From contig NC_052142.2 of assembly GCF_016086655.4 (NCBI RefSeq), positions 4,282,422-4,346,421 of the forward strand: a stretch of DNA of 64,000 nt, given 5' to 3'. Below the pieces are notes generated by a model. It ran no database searches. It worked only from the letters and a program-made list of their open reading frames with translations, and was not told the origin of the DNA. The position numbers and the translations under genes were made by a program. Below, piece by piece: positions 44,480 to 55,199 of this stretch. The DNA comes from Lepeophtheirus salmonis. Taxonomy: Eukaryota; Arthropoda; Copepoda; Siphonostomatoida; Caligidae. Position 1 is the first letter of the stretch; each line of letters starts with the position of its first letter.

Positions 44480-46020
44480 ATTTCATACCCATTGTGGGAT
44501 CGATGTTATAATCATCGTCCATTATTATACATCAAATAATATATATGATGTCCATGTAGAGATATGTTTGAGCGATATTGAAATCCGAAGAGTTCCGTTC
44601 ACTATATATATTAATTTATTAAAATTACTAGAAGACGAAGGAACAGCTAAAAACTTCTCAATTTTTAAATAGGATAACTTTCCAACGAAGAAGAGGAGAG
44701 ATTCAAGCAGTCAAAAGTCAGTCACAGTCTTTAAAAATAGTAAACAGGCTCTTATATAACTATCTAATCGAATGAATAAGTAGAAAAGCACTTATGTTCT
44801 CTTGATTTATATTTAATATCACATATGTCAGAAATAACGTGTGCCTTGCTACAAATAGGTTTTGGGAATCACCAGCGATAGGTATTATCTCAATTTAAAA
44901 GAATTTCGCCATTTTTTCCACATAGACTTTTCTCCTCCTTTTTCTCCTGCCATTTTTTCCAACGCCACTTTTTCCTATGCCTTATTTCCTAAAATTCTTT
45001 AAGGCGTTTTGATGTCCAAGTTTTATGAAAATTGTACCAACCTCAAGTAACAAAAGGCGATGCAAACTTGGCTGTTGAACCATCATTGTGAGTCTTTTAT
45101 ATTTGACCCCCATTTTAAGTAACTCAGACTATTAGATGACAATCTGATTAATGTTATCTGATTGATGGCCCTTATGTAATGCATGAAAGTGGCTTCCTGT
45201 TAGGATTTGGCTTCTGTTTTTCCTCTCTATTTCTTTGATTCGGCTTATTCTCTAAGAAACACTTTATGTCCTTACCTCCTTGTGGGCATCAAGTAACTTC
45301 CCACTTGTATCCAAAGAATCTATTTTGGAAGTGAGAGCGGCCTTGTCTAGCTTTTTTGTTAGGATATATCTCCTGGTAACTGTTGTTAACCATGGATTGA
45401 ATCATTTTCTTTGATTCAACATACTCCTTTCAACCATGTCTTGGGTTCTGATTTTCCTTGCCATAGCCATGATCCGCTTCTGGTTTAAACTCAGAGGATT
45501 TGGCTAGAACTGCATTGGACTTTAAATACTTTTTGGCCTTTAGTTATGTTCTTGGAAATAACATTCCTGGTTTAAAATGTTGAAAACATAAGATAAATAA
45601 TAGTGTGACGTAATGGAAAAAGTGACATTTTGCGAAAAAATATTAAAATATTGACCAAACTATTTCCTCAAGCTAATATTCACGTTGCACTACTTGGTTT
45701 AATGCTTTAGTTGTAACTTTAGGAAATTTTTCAAAAATGTTCTTAAGAGTAAAATGGAATAATGGGAGAAAATAAGCGTGCGTAAGCAATTTAGCGAACC
45801 TACCTGTACACAAATAAGGTTAGATGAAAATAATGGATTTTTGTAATTGCTACCTGTATCTTGTTTTGAACTCTATATGTTTCCTTTTTTTTTTTTTTTT
45901 TTGCTGAAAAATATGAAAAACGATACTCTTCTATAGATTTTAATAACTTATTCATTATTTATAGGGATAACAAATATTATAACTTAAATTAGTTATTGAA
46001 GAATATGCAATGTTTATTTT
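44480..46020. other. Unassigned, partly G+C-richer
   Basis: Between about 45200 and 45560 the minus strand has longer open pieces (PEADHGYGKENQNPRHG; KEYVESKKMIQSMVNNSYQE) broken by stops and an AAG|GTAAGG donor-like site. It may be the upstream part of the LINE or an unrelated relic. 45893-45990 resembles 26245-26345. A 21-nt poly-T run lies at about 45882-45902. Confidence 0.3.
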
Positions 46021-46026
46021 TTTCCC

Positions 46027-46116
46027 CCTTTAGTTGGTCAGATGGAGTTGCACTGATTAAGTATAAGTAAACAAATATTATAATATTACATTTACCCCAT
46101 CTGACCTAGGAATCTT
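46027..46116 (-). mobile_element. ~85-bp palindromic mini-element, copy 2
   Basis: Inverse-orientation partner of 41402-41486. TTGGTCAGATGGAGTTGCAC and ACCCCATCTGACCTAGG mark its ends; here the two end sequences are better inverted repeats of each other than in copy 1. Confidence 0.65.
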
Positions 46117-46469
46117 CTTTGAAGTACATAAACATGAAGAATATTTCCTTCTGTAGGAACAACCGGGATGCAGACTTATGCACATATATATACTTTTGAG
46201 CTACCAAATTATATAAGTATTCTTTTTTATGGTTTAATTCCTTGCCGGAGTCCATAATAATCACTTAGTAAATTAATTTAATATACTATTTTTGTGTGTT
46301 ACTGCACCTTGGCGTAGCGAACATATTACATATATATATCCATATAGAAGACGTGCACTTTTTTTACATTGCATATTTAATTAATAATTTCATATTCCAC
46401 CGAACGTGCAATATTTTCCTTTTTTTTAAGAAATTAACAATTATTTATTTATGAAAACAATCCTAATTC

Positions 46470-46728
46470 CAAGGTTAATAGAAATAAAAGGTTATACATA
46501 AAGCTTTTCCAAATGATTTTTGACTTCTACCATGCTTTTTAATAGTGACGTAAAATACTTTTACTATTAATCATATAATTTCTAGCATTCTATGCCGTTA
46601 ATATACTGTTTTTATACTCTATGACGTCAAAATATGTCTATCATGGCCAGTCGGTACGGTAGATCAAATTGAATGTTCTAGCAAGCCAGATTATATGATG
46701 GTCTAACCTTGTTTTTCTATTAACCTTA
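46470..46728. mobile_element. CAAGGTTAATA MITE family, diverged copy
   Basis: Starts CAAGGTTAATAGAAATAAAA and ends TGTTTTTCTATTAACCTTA. Interior TTTTTGACTTCTACCATGC, GTGACGTAAAATA, ATGACGTCAAAATA and GCCAGTCGGTACGGTA blocks. Flanking octamers match only 5/8, so the insertion is old. Its interior is closer to the truncated copy at 63585 than to those at 18256 and 44029, suggesting subfamilies. Confidence 0.8.
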
Positions 46729-46734
46729 CATCAA

Positions 46735-48630
46735 TCAACATTCTATCTAATTTAACGAAAATATCATTTGTTTCGTGGTCTTTGTAGAACAAAAAGCTAA
46801 AAAATCAATTAATAAGGATTTCATATTATTCAAAATTTTACCAATTATATGATATTCTAATATTTTTTTAAGTTTTTTAATATTTTTTATTTTAGCTCAC
46901 AGGAGACTTTTTCATATTGATATCATTATTCTGTTTTCTTGAATAATTTTTAACAATTTCTATATGCACTTCAACAATTGGTGCATAATAGGAGGCTGAC
47001 AGTCTGGAAATATATTTGAAATATGATTTCATTGTTATTATTGCATATTACATAACTAACAACAATTAATTGTTTCTCCTATTATCATCAATAAAATAAT
47101 AGTTGGAAAAAGGAACTATGGAGTTAGTTTATTTAAATTATATCATTTTTCTTAAATAGATCTTTTAATTCTTGTCTCGACAATATGTGTTTCTCTATTA
47201 TTTGTATATTCTGCAATCTGTTTTGAATAATTAAGGATTCAATCCGAATCCCACAAATAAGGAACAATAACAAATTTCGTTGTTATGTATAATAAACTTA
47301 ATAACAAAACAAGGCATATAAGTGCAAGAAAAAAACGTACGATTAAGAGTGTGAGACTTCAATGATTCTAGAATATTATATACACAATATAATGTATACT
47401 TTCATCGAAGAAGTTTCCAAATTGATCTATAACTCCAGTACAATTCTTGATTCAAGTGGAGATTTCAATATCTCTTCATAGCATTTTAATGGAGAAATTG
47501 ACTGCATATGAATGCCAATGTTTCTTTGTAACGTACCGAAGCTGTAGTAATTCCTTCAAAATATGTGAATAGACTAATAACTACATTTAAACTGTAACTT
47601 GAACCAATTTCAAATAAATGAAATACATAAACACTATAGCAGTGCTTCCCAACGTTTCAAATATAGTAAGCCATTTTTGAACAAACATTCAGGAAACAGC
47701 CCCAAGTCATAAAATATGTTATGTTTACATACATTCAATACTTACAACAAACTGTCATATATTGCGATTATTGAATGATAGGAGTTTATTCGTAAAGTAA
47801 CTATTAATTTCGTAAATTTATTAATAAAAAAAATATTTTTCAGAACCGGTATGAGGTTTTCTCATCTTGGTTATGATTACTAAACCAATGATCTGATAAG
47901 CTTACTCAGGGTGACTCTAGCAGTTTTTCTTTTTTTCTCCCTCATGTTGTTTTCTCTATGCTTACTTTATTAAATTTTTAAGTTTACTTCACATTGAATT
48001 AATGGAAATGAATAATGATTTTTAAAAAAAATAATAATAATTTTAGTTACATGATTAAATTAATAATGATAGAATAAATTGAGTACAGCTTATAAAGAAA
48101 GAATCAATCAAACAAAACTAACTACATTTGTAGGCACCGCGTGTGCAACACTAGGTAAGTATGAGATAGTGTTGCCGGTTGGCTGGTTTGGCAATACTTG
48201 TAGGAGGAGCGACAGCGATTGCACAACCAAAACCAAACAGAAAACATACATATTCAACTGGCACAGACATTGTTAAAATAGAGGGGGGGGGAAATATTAT
48301 AAGACCAACTTACCTACTTTGACTTAATCTATAAAGAAAAAGATATTTAAAATTCCTGTTGTCCCACTAATGGAGAGGGGCAACATCCTTAGGAAGTTTC
48401 TCATCAATAAAATAAAGTTTTAATTCCATCACTAGTTTGTTATTGTCTTATAAAAGAAAAAAAAAATTGCTATTTTATTGCATGATATTTAGTATATTTA
48501 CAACATATGTTATTTAAATACACTTGATATCAGTTTATTAAAACAGATAAAATCTAGAAAAGTTTTACTTACTTTTTGTTGTTCATAAAAATAAGACAGC
48601 ATTGAAAAAAACTTATGTGGCCTTTTTTGC
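46735..48630. other. AT-rich region without recognised genes
   Basis: CAGTGCTTCCCAACGTTTC at about 47641-47659 resembles one end of a hAT element, but I found no matching opposite end. A slightly G+C-richer block at 48130-48230 contains a CTAGGTAAGT donor-like site without a convincing reading frame. Confidence 0.4.
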
Positions 48631-48639
48631 GAGACTAAA

Positions 48640-49230
48640 AATGCATTTTGTCAATTCAATGCAGTATTATTCTTTATCCCCTTTTGAGCTACCAAATCAA
48701 GAGAGTAGGCGAAGCAGCTGACATGATTGGGGTTAGTATTTTTAACAGCCCGTATCATAACATGTCTAATGTCGTTTGTACTAGTAACAACTCATGGCTC
48801 ATGGATGGTATTTTCAATGAAAGATTGAATATTACGTGTATTATGGGCGTTGATAAAGGAATGTCAAACTAGGCATCTCTGCAAGAGACAAGAACTACTT
48901 TCATCTGAGTTTGGAATACAATTGATGAAATGTGCAGTAAAACTAATTTAAGCTGTAATGTTACACGAAGTTCAGTAATAGTGAGGGAAAACTGTTCTGC
49001 AGTTATTAATTCCCCCATGCGAGTAGTCTTCATTCTGTCGAACTTAAAAGGGAGTAATTTATTAAGAAGTGTATTTCTATTATTTCAGAATCCGGAATCT
49101 TTAATACAAGAGAAGAGGCTTATGTCTTTGATAATCATTTCCAAAACAAGATTGTCTATTGTATTTATTCGAGGATTGGATGGCTTTGTGACACGACACA
49201 TCTATTCTGATATATTATGAACCATGTTAG
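48640..49230 (-). pseudogene. hAT (ZBED-type) transposase relic
   Basis: The minus strand reads NLVLEMIIKDISLFSCIKDS then GF (about 49165-49100), the conserved MIxxDxxPFSxVEDxGF motif of ZBED-type hAT transposases. LLPFKFDRMKTTRMGELI follows (counterpart of LxPxYxxPSRxxxxxxxI), and at about 48880-48760 STPIIHVIFNLSLKIPSMSH then ELLLVQTTLDML, matching the SYxxVTxHFIxxxxxLxS region. The aspartate expected in the TTDxWTS motif is not clear (readings give CRDA, a stop, FDIPLS). Several stops. Family differs from the BED/CGGBP1-like hATs elsewhere in the window. Confidence 0.65.
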
Positions 49231-49234
49231 ACTT

Positions 49235-49835
49235 TTACTAAACTCCGCAAAATAAAGAGAATTTGTATATGTATGTTAATAAAAAATCAAAATAGCTTAT
49301 TTTTGTATTTTCTATAGAATATCAACTATGCAATTTTAGCTGTATAATGCAATGATAACAAAATTACCTTAATTGGTTGAATATATCCCGATTAATTGCA
49401 ATTTTTCGTCGCGAAAAATTAAAACCTTTTCTCGTCATCCTCTCCCTTTGTTTATGAGCAACTTGTGTATGTTTCATCTATTTGAACCCTAGTTGACGCT
49501 GCAAATTTGAAAATGACGCCACAAATTATAATAAACACGATGCATACGTATTAATAAATACACTTAATGAAAAAATAAAAATTTTAGAAATCTATATTAA
49601 TATACTATTTATGTTGCTTAATCATTATTAATTCCGTAATAATCTCTATTTACAAAGAAGTAAATACTAATTTATTGCATAACTATTAAATACTTATATA
49701 CATTCTTACAAATTTTACACTTTTTGTTATGACGTCATCTCTAAGTGGAGTATCCATCTTTTCTAAATAATGTATAATACCCTTTTATGAAGCTCTTAAT
49801 CGACATGATATATGATCCATAGTAGCACTTTTTCA
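49235..49835. other. No recognised gene
   Basis: AT-rich spacer. Confidence 0.4.
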
Positions 49836-49840
49836 AAGAT

Positions 49841-49960
49841 TTATTTTTTATTGCCGGAAAACATACCAATAAGCTCTTCAGCGTCCATGCTGTGGCACCT
49901 TGCCGACGTAATTTCTCCGTTCAATATTTCAGATATGTTATCAATGTCTAATTCAAAATA
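49841..49960 (-). CDS. Candidate terminal exon or relic ORF, unknown
   Basis: Minus-strand open segment of 39 residues, YFELDIDNISEILNGEITSA then RCHSMDAEELIGMFSGNKK, ending in TAA. The amino-acid composition looks protein-like (acidic, few homopolymers) against an AT-rich background. The upstream AAAAG could be a weak acceptor, but an in-frame TAA lies directly before it. No homologue recognised. Confidence 0.25.
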   Translation of the reverse strand, partial: YFELDIDNISEILNGEITSARCHSMDAEELIGMFSGNKK

Positions 49961-50299
49961 CTTTTATTGATTATTGCCTCTATAAAACAACTATAGTGGA
50001 AGCAGTGCAAGCTTTCATCATATCATTGAAGGAAAAATAAATTTGAATTCTTTGCAGTTTACAAAAGGTGTTCCCCATAAATATTTTTCCTCCAAAGAAA
50101 TATTATTTGATTTAGAAATCGAGGTAGGATCTAATAAACTCTTTTTAATCGTTCGACAACTTCTTAAACTATTTGAATCGCATCAAGATAGTTCAATTGA
50201 TTATCATATGAGTTGTAAAATTTATTCACCCATTTCCCCGTCAGAAGTTTGCCCAGCACGGCTAGAACATGAAGTTGGGTTAAACAAGTAGCGTTCTTA

Positions 50300-50975
50300 A
50301 AATCTTCCTAAATGGAATGTTCTAGTGTTTCGGACTTTGCCTTATATTCTGATACTAAAATTTTTAAGCCTTTTTTTTTCTTTTAGAGCGGAGAAAGTGA
50401 GACAAATATTTTATTGAATGTTTTAGGGGCACTTTACAAAAAAGAAGCTTGAGGTTCATTTAATTCGGAGGTATTTTGAGTTGTTTTTGAGGCACTTTGA
50501 GAAAGAAAGGTCTGAGGGTAACAGAGAAGGATTTAAAGTCTCAAAGCGTTATGCGACCAAAGGAACGGTTTATTACATTCATCTGAGAATTTTGCCATCA
50601 TATTTTTATCCAAAAATATATCCTTAAGGCAATCCGTGTAACAGCAAAGTAAAAAAAAAAAAATTATATACTATATCTTGATTTGCATATTTCCTTCAAC
50701 TTTTGTGAAGATTTCATTTCATTATAGTTTCCGGATGTTGCATGGACAAAAAGAATGTGCCCTTTTCTGAGATCTTGGCTTGACTCTGGCGATTATGTTA
50801 AAATGCAGACAAATAAATGTTTTAGCGATTCTAGTCTTTCGAATAGCACTTCCAGGCATTTGCCTCTTCTTAGAAGGAGACATCGTTCAATTATATCAAA
50901 GCTTTTGTAATAAACGGAAAAAATCAAATTAATTCAACTTAATTAATGAGGGCTCTAGTTTGCGAACGACCTTTA
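50300..50975. other. No recognised gene
   Basis: Spacer upstream of the piggyBac element. The open frame at 50043-50291 (+) just before it has no recognised motif. Confidence 0.35.
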
Positions 50976-50980
50976 CTTCT

Positions 50981-52726
50981 TTAACCCTTTCTTTCCCAAT
51001 TATGCCATATGACATCATCAACTTAAGTTCAATTTTTTTGCTCATTTAATATTCCGCTGGGTCTAGTTAGCATTCCCATAGGTAGATGGCATTGCAATAG
51101 TAAACTTTGCATCAGTTTTGTTGTTTGGTGTGTGCTATGCTTCTCTCATAGCTGATCAGTTACACATGAAGTGTTCTTGTGGGAATTTGTCGACACTGCT
51201 CTGCTTACAACCTCAGATAACTTACAAGGTATACATAATATTGTAATATTTATATATCATAATTGAATGTAAACACCATACAGATGATACTAGAATTTTT
51301 CAAGTTTGCTCAGAATATCAATATTCTGTGGTCTAGATTTTTTTTGAAGTACCATGCATATGGCATCAATGAGATGTTATAATGATTTTCAGTAAAATCC
51401 TATTTCTACATTAGTTATAGGAATTCTGTTGAAACTATTTATATATCTTCATAAATTTGCTGTCATCACTAATTCTTTGTATTTTTGCCATGCAATCGAT
51501 TTGAACAACTGATAAGTTTTCTTCATCTAAACAATAATGACAATATAAAACCCAGAGAGGATTACCAGTATGTTAAACATTTCAATGTTAGACCATTCAT
51601 TGACTTTCTCAACAATAACTTTGGTAAAATTGAACCAGAAAAGTGCAATTTAGTGGACGAAATTATGATATCCTTCTAGGAATGTAACTCATTGAAGCAA
51701 AACATGCGAAACAAACCTCATAAATTCAAATTTTTTGCTAGATGTAGTACAAGTGACACCCTATATGATTTTGATATGATATGTACGAAAAGGAATAACA
51801 GTGTCTCTCAGTACGCAGTTGGATATAAGTGAACATATTGTCATAGGGTTTCATAGTAAACTTCCAAAGAATCAAAACTTCAAGCTTTACACTGATAATT
51901 GGTTCAAATCTCACAGTCTACTCTGTGCTCTCAAGGAGATTGAAGTTTATGGTACAAGGACAGTAAGATATTATTTGACTGTAGTTTGAAAAGTGATGCT
52001 ATGCTAAACAATTATGGTAGAGGAAGCTGTGATATTCGAACCGAAACAAAAAACAACATACCGTCGTCATATGCTATGAAAATAAGCATGTAAATGTCGC
52101 ATCTGCTTACGTGGTTAAGAATCCAGTATGTACTGTGAAACAATGGTCAGTAGCTGAAAAAAGCATACTGATGTTCCTTTCCCTGCAATCGTCAAACAAT
52201 ACAGCATGAACTTTGGTGGTGTTGACCTAAATGAAATGCTTGTGGCACTGTACAGAATAAAAATATATGTGAAAAGATTATATCTCAGAATATTATATTA
52301 TTTTGTGGATTCAGTAAGTCATTTCTTGGCTACTGTACTTAATGACATTCCACAAAAAGTCTCTAAAATAATCTTTCTTAATGTACATCAATATAAAACT
52401 TAGTAGAAAGGAAATTAAAAGGAAGTTACTGTTTTACATTTGTATTATTTGAACTATATTATTTGGAATTTAAAAAAAATATTGTTTTATTTTGCCTTTC
52501 AATTATGCCATAGCATCTGCCCAATGATTCCATATGGGATCACTACCATTTCCATTGATATGTTCCGAATGATTTTATATGGAATGATTCTTGTTTTGTA
52601 CTTTAAACTCAAAATTTAACTTTGAAATGTGTATATATATGTTTCATGATGCCATTCCAATAAGATTTCGTTGTTAAATATTTTTTTTTTTTAACTCACA
52701 AACTAGTTTTGGAAAGAAAGGGTTAA
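50981..52726 (+). mobile_element. Complete piggyBac-type element with TTAA duplications
   Basis: TTAA at 50981-50984 and TTAA at 52723-52726 flank an element whose first 12 bp (CCCTTTCTTTCC, 50985-50996) are perfectly inverted at its end (GGAAAGAAAGGG, 52711-52722). TTAA target sites and CCCTTT-type termini are diagnostic of piggyBac. Subterminal AATTATGCCATA words occur near the left end (50998-51009) and again at 52502-52513, with further CCATATGG-like palindromes on the right. The element proper is 1738 bp and contains one broken transposase. Both ends are intact, so it is a full-length copy that died by point mutation rather than truncation. Confidence 0.95.
51485..52403 (+). pseudogene. 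piggyBac transposase (DDE_Tnp_1_7 type), frameshifted
   Basis: The start region reads MPCNRFEQLISFLHLNNNDN, then FNVRPFIDFLNNNFGKIEPE, matching the conserved N-terminal part of PGBD proteins. CNLVDEIMISF (about 51645-51680) holds the first catalytic Asp. After a stop the frame gives KQNMRNKPHKFKFF (normally KQYMPxKPxKxGFK). FKLYTDNWFKSHSLLCALKE (about 51870-51930) holds the second Asp, followed by YGTRTVR. NFGGVDLNEMLVALYRIKIY (52209-52268) carries the third Asp, while the following Asp of the VDxxD pair is Glu. The three parts lie in different frames with stops between them, and the C-terminal cysteine-rich finger is not visible. The first 100 or more residues upstream of 51485 are unreadable. 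Confidence 0.85.
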
Positions 52727-52729
52727 ATG

Positions 52730-53155
52730 ACAAAATAATATAGTTATATCTCAGGGAATTGATTTTTTTTTTTTTTGTGCATTGATGTGGCTGGGATCTA
52801 TATGTAAACGTTAAACTCAATAAATATAATACACTTTTACGAAACTTTGCCAAAATTCAGTTTTCAAATCAAATAATGCTTCAAACATACGTTGAAGAAC
52901 CAGTTTGAAAAATAATCTTATGGTAAAACTACACAAGTCCCTTTTGAAAAAATGATCGCTGGCGTCTTTTACTTTGTTATGATACCTACTTTATATATTT
53001 CACCATCTTAGAGGTACAACACTAAGATACTATTAATTTTTTTTTTTTTTTTTTTTTTGTAGTGATTACAAACCACCTTTTTCCCATTTTGGTTCGTGTA
53101 AAAATCTCTAAGCAATAGAGGATCCTGGCTTCAAGACTACTTGCCCAGAAAAAAA
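52730..53155. other. Poly-T-rich spacer
   Basis: Contains long T runs at 52766-52777 and 53038-53058. No gene. Confidence 0.4.
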
Positions 53156-53159
53156 AACA

Positions 53160-53343
53160 CTAACTTTTATCGTTTGATGATTCCATAGACAAGCTTAGCA
53201 CAATAAAATCATCATCTAGGCTCCATTCATAATGATCAAATAATCCTTCCGTACTATTTCCAGGTCTATCCAAGTCCATGCCAAGGCAAGACGAAAAAGG
53301 ACCACACTCTTCCTCAAATTTCTTCTCATAAAATAAAATATAC
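53160..53343 (-). CDS. Candidate exon, unknown acidic protein
   Basis: An acceptor-like AGCTTTGTCTAG precedes 53343 on the minus strand. The frame encodes YILFYEKKFEEECGPFSSCL, GMDLDRPGNSTEGLFDHYEW and SLDDDFIVLSLSMESSNDK before a TAG at 53160. Composition and codon use look like host coding sequence rather than AT noise. AAAA|GTTAGT just before the stop could be a donor, so this may be an internal rather than terminal exon. No motif recognised. Confidence 0.4.
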
Positions 53344-53344
53344 C

Positions 53345-54140
53345 TAGACAAAGCTTATTTTTATTGGTGAAATGAAAATACATTGATAGAAATATTTCTA
53401 TGTACTACAACAAAAAAATTAACAAACCTTAGAGTTGAAATCATATTAAATATTGAATAAAATATTTGAGGTTGAGTTATTTTAATACAAATACCTATTC
53501 TTTTATTGTCTACAGTAGAATATACTACAGTTTTCAAACTTCAATGGAATTAAACGGGTACTTACCTCTGAAATGAAATACCCGGATTCTTTTCATCAAA
53601 TATTATCCGTAAAAAGTTTTTGCCTATCGAGTATCCTTTTTTACGGGTTAAATGCATTTTTCATTTTTGTTCCGGGTACGAGTACAGGCAAGGTTATGAC
53701 CTGTACCCATACCTACTTGAGGGCTACTAGTTCAAAAAATATATGTATAAACGAATTAATAACTCAAAAGAATAAAATATTTTTGGAACAAGTCCAGCGG
53801 CAAGTAAGAATCCAATAGGCATGCTGGGGCATGGGTTTGGTGACCCTTGGTCTTGACGATTGAATTGCGTTTTGATACCCTTCATATCATTAAATGAAAC
53901 TCTTGCCATTTTCAACTTTGTAGTCAAGAAGCGATGATTTATTTGTGTTTTTTTTTCTAGACCAACAAGGCTTATTTACATATATTTCAATATAATAGAT
54001 GAAAATGAAATCAATATATATTTATATATATATAAGAAATACGTTCACCAAAACTAAAAATAAGATAAAAACTCGTAAAAAAAAAATGAATTGTAGAGTT
54101 TGTTTATAACAGGAGTATACGTTTTAAAACATATAGATGA
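53345..54140. other. Spacer between candidate exons
   Basis: AT-rich, with ACCCG / GGGTAC words repeated around 53556-53715 (CGGGTACTT, CCGGGTACGAG, CTGTACCC), possibly from a decayed element. No exon joining its neighbours was found. Confidence 0.35.
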
Positions 54141-54142
54141 AG

Positions 54143-54280
54143 TTACACAGCGGATAAAACACCGGAGACATCATAGTCGGAGGAAGCACGTTTTGCATAC
54201 AAAATATGATGAGCCTTTGTATTAGCTGCATTAATAATCTTATCCTTTTTTCCAGAATAAAAGTCTAAGAAATTATCTTT
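54143..54280 (-). CDS. Candidate terminal exon, unknown
   Basis: The minus strand reads DNFLDFYSGKKDKIINAANT, then KAHHILYAKRASSDYDVSGV and LSAV before TAA at 54143-54145. The strong protein-like composition stands out from the flanks. Two acceptors are possible: CTGACAAG before 54280 or ATTTCTTAG before 54264. An in-frame stop upstream at about 54312 means splicing is required if this is expressed. I recognise no family. It lies 0.8 kb upstream of the candidate exon at 53160-53343 on the same strand, but its own stop argues against joining them. Confidence 0.45.
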   Translation of the reverse strand, partial: KDNFLDFYSGKKDKIINAANTKAHHILYAKRASSDYDVSGVLSAV

Positions 54281-54289
54281 CTTGTCAGT

Positions 54290-55190
54290 TATAAAAAACA
54301 AATGTTTTTATAAAAGTTTACCGATGGATTTATATATTGGAGAGGGCATGTTGCAATCAAAGAGAAATTAGGAGCGTTGGTATTTCATATAATTTATAAT
54401 TTTTTCCAACAGAAAATCATTTTTTTTCTAATATGCTCGCAATGTAATAGACAATGATATGATAGATAATCCTTGTTGCTTCATCAGTTTCTTGAAAAGC
54501 CTTACTTGGTGTACTTGCAGTGCTTTATATAAACTACAGACAGCGTTTGGTAGCATAAAAATCGTAGTGATCGATTCCACAAATCAAATAAAACTGTTAT
54601 CACTGCAGTAAATAAGATCCAGGCACATTCTTTCGATTGCAGAATGTTTCGACAGCTTCGTATTGATAGTGATCAAGAGTTTTAACGTTTATTACTACTA
54701 ACGAAAGTTACGTGGCTATCTAGGGAAGCATAATGAAACTTTGTTATTCTTTGTTCCAATTCTAAGCCTGACCCTAGTTCAAAACATATGTAAGATATAT
54801 TTTCAAATTGAATCTTGTATCAAAATCAATAAGTTCATGTAATTAATGATTTCTCAATTCCTCCTAAGTTAAAAACAAAAAGGACTTCATATCCTATCAA
54901 CACTGAAACCTACTTACTATATAGTGTATTTTCGGGAGTCGAGTGTTGCTAAATTTTATCATTTATGTTATAACTGAGTTGTTTTATCTGAAACTATAAA
55001 GATTACTTATAAACCAGCTCCGTCGACCAATCACAAAATTATTTTAATAACTCTTCGTTTTATTCCCCGCAGTCATTAGTATAAAGTTCCGAAATAGATA
55101 TTAGGGGAATGTAATTTCAGAAAGTTTTTAAAATCCAATCTTTTAAAAGGTCTTAGTTTTCTGCCTTCTTGATGTGCTTATATGTTATTG
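54290..55190. other. No recognised gene
   Basis: AT-rich spacer before the LINE at 55200. Confidence 0.4.
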
Positions 55191-55199
55191 TCTCATATT

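Noticed and set aside
44224..44511. Plus-strand 95-codon open frame
   Set aside because: It crosses the right end of a MITE and runs antisense to LINE ORF1; not a gene.
47641..47659. hAT element end (CAGTGCTTCCCAAC)
   Set aside because: No matching inverted end or duplication found within several hundred bases; noted only in the spacer entry.
53727..53927. 66-codon minus frame between the two candidate exons
   Set aside because: Composition is less protein-like and no splice sites connect it with either neighbour.
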